A DNA stretch of 64,000 nucleotides from Halichondria panicea (lineage: Eukaryota > Porifera > Demospongiae > Suberitida > Halichondriidae), in contig NC_087387.1 in NCBI RefSeq assembly GCF_963675165.1, forward strand, positions 3,436,990-3,500,989. Direction: 5' to 3'. Shown here in pieces: positions 45,046 to 56,310 of the stretch (its first letter is position 1; every line of letters starts with the position of its first letter). The notes under the pieces were generated by a model. The model worked only from the letters and a program-made list of their open reading frames with translations, was not told the origin of the DNA and ran no database searches. The translations under genes and the position numbers were made by a program.

Positions 45046-45585
45046 TTTCGAGCACTTACTTGCCGAAATTGTCAAAAGAAAGGACATATCGCGAAGGTTT
45101 GTCTGAGCGGAAGTGGACTATGAAGACCTGCTCAATGCTGTCAAATCACGCATACCACCACTAGAAGTCCAGGTACACAAATGGATCAAGGTCTATCATG
45201 TATGAGAGCCAAACGTATTCGAAAGAACCATTGAATATAGTTGGTGCCGTGCAGGTGCACGTTGAGTATGATGGTCAGACTGCTCAGCTTACCCTAATCA
45301 TAGTAAAGGGTAATCATAGTAAAGGGAGATGGCCCCACCTTGTTGGGTAGGGATTGGTTAAGTGCCTAAACTGCATGTGTTCCGGGAATTTTCAAAGGCC
45401 GGAAGGCCCGGATTGAAATAGCGGATTGAAATAGAAGCCGACCTCGATATTGCAAGGCTCGAACGGTTAAGAAAGAAGGTCGAGGAGGACCGAAGGAACT
45501 TTAGAACCGGTGGCTAACTCGAAGTGGGCGACACCACTGGTTGCTGTGCTGAAAAGCGATAACCGTGAATCGGCATATCTCAAGT
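45037..45585 (+). pseudogene. Ty3/Gypsy element B-like, gag zinc knuckle to RT start, on the opposite strand
   Basis: Plus strand: TCRNCQKKGHIAKVCLS (45060-45110) is a CCHC nucleic-acid-binding knuckle. VQVHVEYDGQTAQLTLIIVK and then LLGRDWL (45250-45362) are the end of the protease domain. SKWATPLVAVLKSDNRES (about 45515-45570) is the first motif of the reverse transcriptase. Frameshifts and duplications (GAAATAGCGGATT; GAATTCGCCACCCAA) occur between. It joins the reversed 3' half at about 45040 with no LTR or spacer. Confidence 0.7.
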
Positions 45586-46173
45586 GATTGACGAATTCGC
45601 CACCCAAACGAATTCGCGAATTCGCCACCCAAGACGCTTGAGACTCATCAATATCCTCTCTGACTAACTTCTGCTACATGTACTTCTGTTCATTAAGCAA
45701 ATAATTAGGGGTGTGTCCATTTAATTAGGGGGTGTCGCGCCCAGAAACCTTTTGAGCACCCCCTACTTCAAAATCCTGGCTACGCCACTGAACACAGCAA
45801 CTATAGATCTAGCTATACAAGGTTTCATGCAGTAAGCCATAGACGTGAGATAGAGAATGGTGCAGTACCAGAGGTGTCACTGTGTACTTCAGAAACATAT
45901 ATTAATTTTGCATGCTTTGGGATTGATTGGTGTATTTGCTAATTATAAAAGCTTGATTTTTTTAGAGCTTGGGCAAAAAGCAGTGTTAAATAAAGAGGGG
46001 GCCTATACCACTGCATGGACAGTTAGAAGATGATGCACAAATTTTGAGTAACCACAATTTACTACAATAGATGTGTTGCAAAGGAGCCGTACATGATGTA
46101 AGGCTTTTGCTTTTGGAGGCTACACTGCAACCACAATTATTTTGTTGGGCTTGTTAGTATTATACTCTTGCTA
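45586..46173. other. Non-coding insert between Gypsy pieces
   Basis: AATTAGGGGGTGTCGCGCCC and a CACCCCCTACTTC block resemble the edge of some repeat, but no partner copy was found. There is no coding motif. It ends at the TTAA of the PB-N1 fragment. Confidence 0.4.
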
Positions 46174-46274
46174 TTAACCCTTTAACCGTCGGATTCTTAA
46201 TTAACAGTGAAGTGAAAATTAATGTCTGTTAATTCTCTATCGGGTTTCCAGAGCAATAAAATGCCTAGCAACCA
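46174..46274 (+). mobile_element. PB-N1 MITE copy B, left end only
   Basis: TTAACCCTTTAACCGTCGGA, then AACAGTGAAGTGAAAATTAA and CTCTATCGGGTTTCCAGAGC, as in the left part of copies C and D. It stops where Gypsy coding sequence resumes. Confidence 0.75.
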
Positions 46275-46720
46275 TGGGGGTAGCAAGGGTGTCAACTTGT
46301 CAGCGAGGTTTGGAAGGAATTTCCCGTAATATGTTAGTAACCCCAGATACGACTTCAACTCCGTGATATTTGTGGGTGCTTCGATCGCCTTGACCTTGTC
46401 TGCCAGGGGGTGCAAACTCTTGGCGTCAATCCGGTGCCCGAGAGTAGGAACCATAAACAAACATTTGCTCTGTTTTACTCGCAATCCAGTGTCTGACAAT
46501 CGCTGCTCCATTTCCCTTTGAAATATTCCAGGGGCCGAAGATATGGGTAGTCTGGTGTATCTAAACAATCCCTTGGTTGTATTTATGACCATTATACTTC
46601 TTGGATTCCTCTGCTAAGGGGAGTTGTTGGTAGGCCTGCCTGAGATCCAATAGCTTCCCTCGGCTCAGAGTCGCGAGTACATGGATGTCATTAAGAGAGG
46701 TAAGACAGTGGTTTGTCATA
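46230..46720 (-). pseudogene. Ty3/Gypsy reverse transcriptase fragment
   Basis: Minus strand: LLDLRQAYQQLPLAEESKKY, one frameshift, then VINTTKGLFRYTRLPISSAP and GIFQREMEQRL. The active-site YIDD stretch is missing: the sequence jumps to TGLRVKQSKCLFM, then LGHRIDAKSLHPLADKVKAI and LKSYLGLLTYYGKFLPNLA. This is the part of the Gypsy B type pol missing between the plus-strand RT start (45585) and the RNase H piece (45045). Confidence 0.8.
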
Positions 46721-46739
46721 CTTGATCGTATATTAGTTT

Positions 46740-47585
46740 TGATTCGCGTCTTTCAGCTGAACATGAGGTTACTGGTAGTGTGCAAAGAATGCGCAGCAGA
46801 ACCTGAATGTTGGGCTGGAACATTGAGGTAGGGTGAAAGCAGGAGTGCTTGTATACCCCATTGGTTGAGCTGTAAAGCACATTTCATTGTGGAGATCTTT
46901 CTGATACATGGCCTCAAGTGGCTTCAACACTTTTTCTGTACCAAGATGGATGGAACCAGATTCAAGCCAAGCAACGCATGTGCACTGAAACGTCTGAAAC
47001 GTCTGTCCATCTCTGATATCAAGTGATCTCTGATATCAAGTGATCTAAAACTGGTATTGCAACAGTTCGACGGTAATACTCTGATGGTGGAATGTTATCT
47101 CTGTGTCCACAAAGTCTAGGATTAACTGAGTGACAAATCTCTTTGAACCATTCTGAGTGCCCGCTTTTCGGTCAAGTCTCTCTTCAAAGTATCAATTTCT
47201 TGAACAGCACAGCCTAAACTGTGGCTCCAAGGCACTAATGAATTCAGTGGTGGTGATTGCTAACACAAATGTGGAAGCGTCTGTGAGTGCATCCGGAGAC
47301 CAGCTACTAGACCCTTCAGCCGAGATCGACTCAAAACAATTGATCCTTGAATCTCTGAACAGCGTCGATCCTGCACTGCTGATGAGGTAGGAACAGTGGT
47401 GTCTATTGCATCTTCTGACGAAAACAGTGATACTCTGCCAATGGTGCTCCAAAGACTTCACCACGGCTGTACAGTGGAGGTACTTCCATTCTGCAGCAGT
47501 GAGTGATCGGCTGGCATAGGCGACTGGATGATAGAGCTCGTCTTGTTGGAGTTGTGACTCTCTACTACAAATGCTTGGTCTAACG
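46740..47585 (-). pseudogene. Degenerate Gypsy-type pol fragment (RNase H and following)
   Basis: Minus strand from 47580: QLQQDELYHPVAYASRSLTA and AEWKYLHCTA resemble the RNase H 'L.Q....HP.AYASRSL..AE..Y' block. The following VVKSLEHHWQ and the region to about 46750 stay partly open (TEKVLKPLEAMYQKDLHNEM) without a clear integrase. Duplications (CTGATATCAAGTGATCT; GAAACGTCT) break frames. I could not link it to one of the other Gypsy pieces. Confidence 0.5.
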
Positions 47586-47589
47586 AAGT

Positions 47590-48470
47590 ACTGATCAGGC
47601 AGTCACGGGCCACGATCGTGGCAGGAAGTAGCTGGAACTACGCAGAGGAAGAGCTGTAGAATCACGTGCAATTTAGTCTAGAATTTTCCAAGCCACGTTG
47701 CTACGTTGCTATGTTAAAATTTCATTAGCATCTTACCGCACGAAGTTTATAGCTATAGCTAGGTGTGCCGATGTGCTTGAACAGCTTGAGGACAGCAATG
47801 GCGATGTCTCCTCTGGTGATGACAGATGACAGTGCCTATGAGATGACAGTGCCTATGAAGGAGAGGGGATAGTAGGATACCTCCCAAAGGCTACCAGCTT
47901 TATGCCAGACGCTGATGAACTGTCTGGGATTGGGGACTGAGGACATGCATGACATGGACCTAGACGCTAGAGCTATGGACCAGGACGGTGAAAGACCAGG
48001 AGAGGGCTCACTGTGTGACTCTGGCAAGTAGTATAGTATAGCTAGAATATCAGTAGTAAGTATAGTATAGCGAATTAGCAGTAATGAATGTAAATTTCAT
48101 AGATCGTTCACCGATATAGTAATACATGTACGTATTGTACTTCAAATTGATATATTATCTTAGCACTGTTACATTCATATGATGTGAAAATCAAGCTTAG
48201 TCAAGCCTTCATACCATATAATAGGCTGATCCATAAAAAAAATTTTTTGGATTTTATCACACCGCTGGCTGAGCATTTAAGCATTTAGAGCATTTAAAAT
48301 GATAAAAACGGGTGAGCGTAATAACCGTGGTTGTTATGGCAACATGTGTTGCACCATTTTATTCCTTGTTGTATGGGCATTCTATTCGTATATTGCTCTG
48401 GAAACCTGATAGAGAATTTACAGACATTTCAATTCACTGTTAATTAAGAATCCGACGGTTAAAGGGTTAA
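47590..48470 (-). mobile_element. PB-N1 MITE copy C, longer version with coding remnant
   Basis: The left end (TTAACCCTTTAACCGTCGGA, reversed) is at 48470 and the right-end part (CACGGGCCACGATCGTGGC ...) at 47595-47765. Between them, on the plus strand, is a remnant reading VLEQLEDSNGDVSSGDD and TEDMHDMDLDARAMDQDGER. Acidic N-termini of this kind are typical of piggyBac transposases, so PB-N1 may be a deletion derivative of an autonomous piggyBac. The terminal TTAA at the 47590 side is lost. Confidence 0.65.
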
Positions 48471-48477
48471 GAGTAGC

Positions 48478-49790
48478 GAATTATCTTTCTAGTCAGCATA
48501 TTGAGAGGTTGGGAGATCAGGTGGAAGAACCGTCTGTAGTACGAGCACAGGCCAAGAAATTGTCGAACTTCCTTGACGTTCTTGGGAATGGGGAAGTCTT
48601 CCACGGACTGGGCCAGTTTGTCTTCAACCCGTCAGGAGTGCCTAGATACTCAACTTCTTGTTTCTTGTCTGACAAAAGCACATTTGGATATCTTCAACTT
48701 CAATCCAGCGTTCTGGATCCTCTCAAGCACAAGGCGCAAGTGGCTAAGGTGTTCCTCCAAGGTTCGAGAATAGATGAGAATATCTCTTTGTTGAAAGACG
48801 CACATAACTCGAAATTCGTACAGGCCATGAGGTACCCAATAACCGCTGGCCAAATTGAGAACCGGGATTCTCCAAGTTGATCCATAAGTAGTCACTGCGT
48901 TTAGTTGCCGGTAGTCTACACAGAAACGATGGGAACCGTCGGGCTAGCCCACGGGCTGTGGGATGGATGATGCCTGGCATCATCCTTATGGCGGGGACTC
49001 GTTTAGGTGTTACCAGTGTTACCATTTCGATGAGATTCTCGCTCATTGTCGTCGAGGCTAAATGCACTATGGAACTCTTCCAGACAATCATGTAACTTCT
49101 CCCAACTTAGTTTTTCTGGTTGACCGACAGCTTCTCTTAGTACTTTACAGTACTTTACAACGTTCCGTGTCAGACATCACCGCTAGGATATTTGCAGGTA
49201 CAATTTCAGTTTCTTCTTCCACAAATGATACTTGTGGTGAGAGTCAAGACTAACTAGGCTTACTTGTTCAGGCTTACTTATTCTGTGCTCAGGCTCTGGT
49301 CTCGGGGCGTCGTCTTTCCACAGTTGGTCTTGACTGGGCGCACTTCATTGTGGTACATAATAATAGTATAGCAGCAGGGAGTCCATTTTCAGGTATACTG
49401 GCCATCAAACTCGATTGACAAAACCAGTCGTACGTCTTCGGTGTCTTGTCTTGTCCGCCTTCTTGCTACAGCTACTGTTTTAAATACCATTAAGGTAATG
49501 TCCACCCCGCTATCTATATGAGGCCTGACTCCTTGCAATTGGGATCACTTCCTCCGTCTTTGAGTTCTACTTTCTTGATGTCGCTTATGTCGTCTTCACT
49601 ACTAGACAAGCTAGCGGGTCTTTGCTCGGCAGGTCACTTGACTTAGGTATAGTTCTGCCCCTACTCTCTGTTCTAGGTTTCTTGCTTGCAAAGTGACCAG
49701 TCGTGACCAGTCTCGTTACAATTATAGCATGTTAGTTTATTTCTGGGGCTCTGGTTAAAAGGTCTGCTTCAATTAGCTTTCCACAAATCT
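48478..49790 (-). pseudogene. Ty3/Gypsy element C, gag knuckle, protease and RT
   Basis: Minus strand: CYNCNETGHDWSLC (49741-49690), a CCHC knuckle carrying a small duplication; an aspartic protease motif IDSGVDITLM (about 49510); a long degraded linker; RT motif RFCVDYRQLNAVT (48930-48890); a shortened palm, where the usual active-site YVDD is replaced by QQRDILIYSRTLEEHLSHLR; QNAGLKLKISKCAF; and VRQFLGLCSYYRRFF (48560). It stops at the PB-N1 copy C border. Internal deletions remove key RT residues. It differs in sequence from elements A and B, so it is a third Gypsy lineage. Confidence 0.8.
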
Positions 49791-50410
49791 TTCATTCGTA
49801 CATTAACGTCCTCGAGCCTGTTCTCGTCTTGCATCTGCTCCGTCCTAAGTTTCACCATCACTGTGTCGCACCTCAGCACAATCTTCTGGGAATCTTCAGG
49901 GGCCTCCATTGCCACCTTTCCCTCCCTCGTCTACCAGCTTTCCCTCTATCATTAGGATTGTCTCCTCCCTTTGATCCAGTGTCAGGCAGTCCCATTGCCG
50001 TTGCAATGGCCTTGATCACAGGTACGGTCAGCTTCCGCGAGCTCAGGGGCACAGGTCTGGTCAGAGAGAATCCGCTCAGTGGCTACCACCTATTTCTTCC
50101 ATCGTCGGAAAATCCATGATGTGTACTGCACACGTTCGTTTCATGGTCTCGATGGGAATGGATGTCTCGACAGGACCTCCCTTCCGCAAGCTCAGGGTCT
50201 GGTCAGAGAGAATCCTGTAGGTAGCTCAGTGGCTACCACCCATCGTCAGAGAATCCATGATGTGTACTGCACACGTTCGGTGCTAGTCCTCTAAAAGGAG
50301 ATAGTCTTCTTCTGTTTAGAAGCAAAATCAATTGCTTTTCACTTCTGTTGGTCCCGATGGGAATGGATGTCTCGACAGGACCTCCACTGCAAAGCACTTC
50401 AGTGTGACAG
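49791..50410 (-). repeat. Duplicated gag-side sequence of Gypsy C
   Basis: GGTCTGGTCAGAGAGAATCC stands at about 50056 and 50198; CATGATGTGTACTGCACACG at about 50115 and 50257; GATGGGAATGGATGTCTCGA at about 50151 and 50355. The segment is a tandem duplication with a period of about 142 bases in the upstream (gag) side of element C. Its own coding frame is not recognisable. Confidence 0.75.
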
Positions 50411-51961
50411 TCACAACTTATATTCAACACATGACATAGATCAGTAAAAGTATTACTAACTCTATAAACATTTATATCATAATAACAGTTAAGTTCATAA
50501 CGTAAGTTCACACTCTATAAACATTATAAACATTACATGATAATAAATCATATACAGTTAAGTTCATAAGGTAAGTTCAATAGTCCACTTCCTTACAGTT
50601 GCTATTGTAGTATATGCATAAACTAAAAAAAATCAATGCCTAACACATTTGCTACTACAAAATTCTGTGTATCTCAGAAAATGTCCAAGAAAAAATTTGC
50701 AAGCTGTCGTTGATACGAGGTAATGTAAAGCATTCAAATGTTCGGAGTTTTCACAGTCTAGTATTCCTCTGCTAATAGAAAAGATGGTAGAACAAACTCA
50801 AACTATCTGCAAATACATCTCGCCACCGACTTCCACGACCTTCACCTCTTCCATAAATCTCTCCACCCATATCTGATCTCGTTCTTGATGGGAAACCAAA
50901 TCTTCTCCAGCTGTATAAATTCTCCAGCTGTATAAATTGACTGAAAGAACACCAAACATATTGATATCAAGTACCGTGAAGCAGAACAAGTGCCCAACTT
51001 GTTAACCAAATCACTTTCCCGCCGAGTACGTCATGAAACACTTCGAAAACAAATGGGAATTTTGGAACTTCCTTAACCTTACATATAATTTCAAGGTTAA
51101 ACTCTGACTGATTATGACTTATTAGTTATTGCATCATTTAGTAATTTAGTAACTATTCTAGAACATTCTGACAGGTTCTTATTTAACCATGTGTACGATT
51201 GTTTTTTGTCAGTCTTGTCAGTTTCCATTGAACATAAACTTTGAACAGCAATTCCCCTTACTATTATTACCGTCTTGTGGATGTAGCACCTGCCACTTGC
51301 CGTCTTTAATTCTCGACATTGACTACTTGTCAAACTCAGGTGTATCTTGTCGTATCTAGATCATTTTGGAGCACATTAACTGTGTGAACGAGAATGGATT
51401 TTACTTGTGCGTTTAGCCTAGCTGCTGAGCCTAGCTGCTGAGCTACTCCCTCCCACAGTCAAACACCAGGCTTCTCAATAGCTGGCGCATGTAGCCCAAG
51501 GAGGTACATGCATGGTCCAGAGATTGCTAGATAAAACTGATGGCAGCTGGTTGTTTTGGAGTGTTCCCTGACATGATTCCATGACAAAAATGAGTAAGCT
51601 TGCCTACTTGCCACTTGAGTGTCCAGAGTTTCTTGAAACTGCCTAGATAGCTAAAATAATGCTAGAAGTTAGTCTTTGCAAAGAAATAAACAGCATTCGC
51701 TTTGCCAATATTTTTTTATAGCAGGTCTTGTGTTCTAACATTGGCCAGTTTATTGGCTGTTTGGACTGACTTTGATTTCTGGGCAAATTAGTACTCCCCA
51801 GTTCTGGATTCTATGGATGAATACTATATCTACTAGTACTGTGACTCTGGAACCTGAGAAATTTACTCACTATGATGCAAAACTATGATGCAAAACCACA
51901 ATTATATCATTTGAAGCCAAATTAGCCAAATTTGTAGTCTTAGTGTAGACTGTGTGAGCTT
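50411..51961. other. Intergenic, no gene seen
   Basis: Small duplications (TAAACATTATAAACATTA at 50520; CCAGCTGTATAAATT at 50908; CCTAGCTGCTGAG at 51417). Open frames are under 75 codons and without motifs. Confidence 0.5.
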
Positions 51962-52326
51962 GTAAATTTTATAGATCGTTCACCGATATAGTAATACATG
52001 TTATGATGTTATGTTAGCACTGTTACATTCAGCTTAGTCAAGCCTTTATACCATATGATCCTTTATACCATAGATCCATACCATAGATCCATAAAAATCC
52101 ATAAAACACCGCTGTCACCGCTGGCCGAGCATTTAAAATGATAAAAACGGGTGAGCGTAATAACCGTGGTTGTTATGGCAACACAATTTTATTCCTTGTT
52201 GTATGGGCATTCTATTGGTATATGGTTGCTAGGCATTTTATTTTGCTAGGCATTTTATTGCTCTGGAAACCCAATAGAGAATTTACAGACATTTCACTTC
52301 ACTGTTAAGAATCCGACGGTTAAAGG
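51962..52326 (-). mobile_element. PB-N1 MITE copy D, partial
   Basis: It contains TATAGATCGTTCACCGATAT, GGTGAGCGTAATAACCGTGG and AAGAATCCGACGGTTAAAGG in the order of copy C. The right-hand part and the terminal TTAA are missing. Confidence 0.75.
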
Positions 52327-52527
52327 CCATCTTCCAGTGGTCCCTGGTCCAATATCATTAATAGCATGCATTAGCTGCTCACAGGTGAGTCACCGTACAT
52401 TTCAATGCCAGAGTGAGGTAGCAGCACGTTATGTCTGATACATGATAAGCCCGGATACTGTAAATCCCCAATTAAGTACAGATTGTGTAGGACCTTTGCT
52501 CCGTTGTGTTAATTGCATGCCAGTCTC

Positions 52528-52600
52528 ATGAATTAGCCGCCCTTCCTAAGTGAGAGACCTAGGAAGGGCGGCTAATATTCGTAAGACTAACATAAGACAT
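52528..52600. repeat. Short palindromic element (TTAGCCGCCC hairpin)
   Basis: ATTAGCCGCCCTTCCTAA and TAGGAAGGGCGGCTAATA form a stem of about 17 bases around a 9-base loop. AGTCTCATGAATTAGCCGCC also starts a repeat at 56323, so this may be a compact end-to-end version of that repeat. Confidence 0.6.
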
Positions 52601-53205
52601 CTTAGTCAAACCTGGGTTCTTATTTGGTCTATAGTCTAGGCCTATCTCCAGCACCCCCATTACCCCCATTACTGATTTGCCCAGAAATCGAGGTCACAGA
52701 AAAAATTAATATCACCGGTTTTCTTTCATTCAATGTAACTATTCAGTTTCTTCTTACAACTTTATTTTTATATCATTCAGTAGCTTATTTATTCAGCATT
52801 ATTTCTATATCATTTAATAGTGTTAGGCACCTTCTGATGAAAAGTTATCCTTGACAAGTTACTGTTTTACCGCGAAATATGAATATCATTAACTCCCATA
52901 AGGGGCCATATAAATTGACAAATGAACTGTATAATACACACTTCCGGGAGTCTTAGTGTAGACTGCACATAAAGACTGTTCATTACTATACTTACTACTG
53001 ATATCTGATATTCTAGCTATACTTGCCAGAGTCACACAGTGATTCAACGTCCTGGTCCATAGCTCTAGGTCCATGTCATGCATGTCCTCAGTCCCTGACA
53101 GTTCATCACCGTCCTGGTCCATAGCTCTAGCGTCTAGGTCCATGTCATGCAGTCCCAGACATTCCCAGACAGTTCATCAGCGTCTGGCATAAAGCTGGTA
53201 GCCTT
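52601..53205. other. Spacer with inverted piece of PB-N1 coding remnant
   Basis: On the minus strand 53143-53030 reads MDLDARAMDQDGDELSGTED, the same acidic peptide that copy C carries on its plus strand. Here the piece is inverted relative to the neighbouring copy E and is partly duplicated (GTCCTGGTCCATAGCTCTAG twice). Confidence 0.6.
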
Positions 53206-53579
53206 TGGGAGGACCAGCTCACTGTGTGACTCTGGCAAGTAGTATAGTATAGCTAGAATATCAGTAGTAAGTATAGTATAGCTAAAAGTAATGAACAGTC
53301 ACCGATATAGTAATACAATACGTTACATGTACGTATTGTACTTCAAATTGATATATCTTAGGGCTGATCCATAAAAAAAAAATTTGGATTTATCTCACCG
53401 CTGGCCGAGCATTGAGCGTAATAACCGTGGTTGTTAACCATTTTATTCCTTGTATTCTATTGGTATATGGTTGCTAGGCATTTTATTTTGCTAGGCATTT
53501 TATTGCTCTGGAAACCCGAAACCCGATAGAGAATTTAAAGACATTTCACTTAATAAGAATCCGACGGTTAAAGGATTAA
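53206..53579 (-). mobile_element. PB-N1 MITE copy E, partial
   Basis: It begins with CTCACTGTGTGACTCTGGCA as in copy C and ends AAGAATCCGACGGTTAAAGG ATTAA. TTGCTAGGCATTTTATTT is duplicated near 53475. The right-hand end is missing. Confidence 0.75.
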
Positions 53580-55260
53580 AGAAAGGGGCGACATTAACGA
53601 CACAGATACGTGTGAACACAATGAAATAAACTCATTAAGACAGGAGTTGCTAGTTTTCAGCAAAGCACCCTTACCTTACCCTACGACCCCTCGAAGAGTC
53701 CTCCCCGACCCAATGGAGCTGCTGACTTGAAGAGTAAACTGTACGGACCTGCTCCTCACTCCTCACTCACTCATGTGCTGGAGATAAGCGATGAATGGTT
53801 GTCGAGTCTAGACACTTGGCCACGGAAAGGATCAACCAACGAAGGTGCTCAGATTTCTCCAAACCAATAAGAGAACTCCACGTACTTAAGGCCCGGGTCA
53901 AGCTCTCAAGATCAAAAGTTAACACTATATTTGAACTATATGTGGGAAAAAGGCCATATTGGAGCAGATATATTGGTATTGAGCAATAGCCAGATTTATG
54001 GACTGCAGTGTATAATCTCATAATAATTTTTCTTAGCTTATAGTTATCTACAGTCTTTCTACTACCTCTCTGCAAAATCTGATGCCAACGCGTTCCACCG
54101 AAGCGCTTTGACTAAGCAGCCACCATTATTCCCAATTTAGCAATCTGTGGGCGTTTCTCAATACCGCTATTTCAGAACTTTGAGTTTCCAACGCGCATAA
54201 CTCAGGCATGAGTTATCTCAACAATTGTAGCCTGCCCAGAGCCTGTCACATATTTGAACTATTATTTTATAGATGTAAGAGTTAATGAGTTAATGATACT
54301 GATGATACACACATCATAAAGTTATAATTTTAAAAAAAATTCTAATTACCCTCTAAAAATGAGTATGACGTCATGGCACTATTTTTCAGAAAACGCAAAT
54401 TCCGGTGGTTAGGTGTACTAGTAAAGGGGGGTATTCTTGAGATATACAACATAGCCTACCTCCAGAGTCTTGACTTCCAAGGGCACAATGACCTACCTTA
54501 AGGTGATATATTTTCGCGTGTATTAATTTCCTATTTCTGCAGTAAAATCGAAAAAATTTGTATTATTAGATGCACAGGTGTAAAAGTTATGAATCTCATT
54601 AAAATTATTGCACGCACACACAGCACCCTATTAAAGTCTCAACTTCGAATCAAGAGGCTAACTAATCTACACAGTGACATCATCATCGAATCTGTAGCAT
54701 CAGCTTCAGCCATAGGTCCTTTGTTATATCATCAAATTTGCCATCTACTGGCTCCTTGTATGATTGCTGAACAAGGGCTTCACAATAGCTGCTTTTTTCT
54801 GTGGATTGTAGTCCAATTTCACAGTCACTTGGACTGGAATTTCTAGGCCTCCCTGCACAAGTGGCGACGCGAATATCCAAGACTTTTAATGTCACTGTAG
54901 CACCTGGTAACTCGACATAGTTCTCCAACAGTTGACTCAGTAATAGATTTTTCTAGCAGCTATGGCATAGCGATCATAACGATTCAGTCTTTCATGAATG
55001 GTACTTTCATGAATGGTATAAACAATCTCATGGAGAATAGGCGTCCACACTCATGATAACCCCACACAAAAACACTACACTGAGATCAGTAGTAGCCATG
55101 GCATTTGGCACACTGCACGTGCACCACAATATCTGGCACGTGCACTTAAGGCTAGCAGCTGAGTTTTGATTGTTACACAAGCTCAGACTAAGTCTGTTTA
55201 GTCACTACTGCAGTTGCAGACAAGCACCTTCCCAGTTATATTCCTGACAGTTATATTCCT
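53580..55260. other. Repeats, no gene seen
   Basis: 53885-53945 begins AAGGCCCGGGTCAAGCTCTC and is a diverged left end of the GGCCCGGGTC MITE; TGACGTCATGGCAC and TTCTTGAGATATACAACATA at 54365-54460 belong to the same family. 53970-54230 is the inverse of 37375-37610. The rest has no recognised coding sequence. Confidence 0.5.
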
Positions 55261-55261
55261 G

Positions 55262-56310
55262 AGCAGAGAATATCCGGGCTAGGAAGGCCGTTGAAGATCT
55301 TGCTAATGCAGCAGCTAAGAGAATAAAGCGTGGTAAAATAAAGCGTGGTAAATATGCCAAGTATTCTGACAAGCAAAGAGCAAAGAGCCTAAAGAAAATT
55401 TTGTCTGATTTCCCTAATCTCAATGAAAGATCGTTCAAGGGCTTGTATGAAATGAAAGAAGAAATAATGGGATTATAAACATTCATGTAGTACGAGATGC
55501 ATTGATCAAATGTAATCCATCATTTGCCCAGCAACTTTGTAAATTTGAAATGCCACGTAGCTGGGTCCAATCTTTATATAGACGCATGAATTTTACACGA
55601 AGGATTGGTACGACACGGATTGGTACCCCCCTGTACCCAATGGAGTATAATTATGATGAATGTCGATTCGAGTTTTTAAGTGATGTGGATTTTAAGTGAT
55701 GTGGATAGTTGAATTCTATACCTCCTGAATTGGTATTTAATGCTGATCAAACACCATCTTCATATGTTTCTGTGGGAAGGCAATGGCTACCCATGGATCC
55801 AAAACTGTGCCCATTGTAGGTCTGTCCGACAAAAGAAATACCGACAAAAGAAATATAACATTAACCTTTGTTCCCGGTGATTTCTTACCAATGCTATGCT
55901 GGAAAAATCAAACAAAGTCAACCACGTGGCTTTGTATTTCCGAAAGGATTTTCTATAAGCCAAAACCGGTCAAATGAAACAGAAACACTCAAGCTAATTG
56001 ATGAAGTCATCAAAAGGAGAGAATTGAACCTGCCAAAAGGCACTAGTTATGTGAAGAGCAAACTGTGTATTGAACTTGTTCCAGTCACTTTTTTCAACCA
56101 TTGGACCTTACCGTGAATGGCTAAAATCCTCGCTAGAAATAAATATTATTCTGCTTCGGCAGCTTGCAAGTGGCAAAAATGCAGACGAGATAAACGTGGA
56201 CCTAAGACTGAGTGCACAGTGGCTAGTTAATATCTACAACCACTTTACTGCAAATGGAGCATTAGTGGAGTGTTGCCACCAGAGGACCCTTTTGATGAAC
56301 TAGCTACCGG
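55262..56310 (+). pseudogene. pogo/Tigger-type transposase (DDE_1), degenerate
   Basis: Plus strand: ARKAVEDLANAAAKRIKRGK and KYAKYSDKQRAKSLKKILSD form the N-terminal DNA-binding side (an in-frame 15-base duplication repeats IKRGK). Next are FEMPRSWVQSLYRRMNFTRR, then the DDE domain: ELVFNADQTPSSYVSVGRQW with the first catalytic Asp (NADQTPSSY), MATHGSKTVPIVGLSDKRN, PGDFLPMLC, SQPRGFVFP and ETLKLIDEVIKRRELNLP. A tail reads NADEINVDLRLSAQWLVNIY. The middle with the second catalytic residues is deleted and several frameshifts occur. A pogo-like MITE with TA flanks lies 2.7 kb downstream. Confidence 0.75.

Noticed and set aside
55205-55486. Minus-strand open frame of 93 codons
   Set aside because: Opposite to the N-terminal part of the pogo transposase, which is the better explanation.
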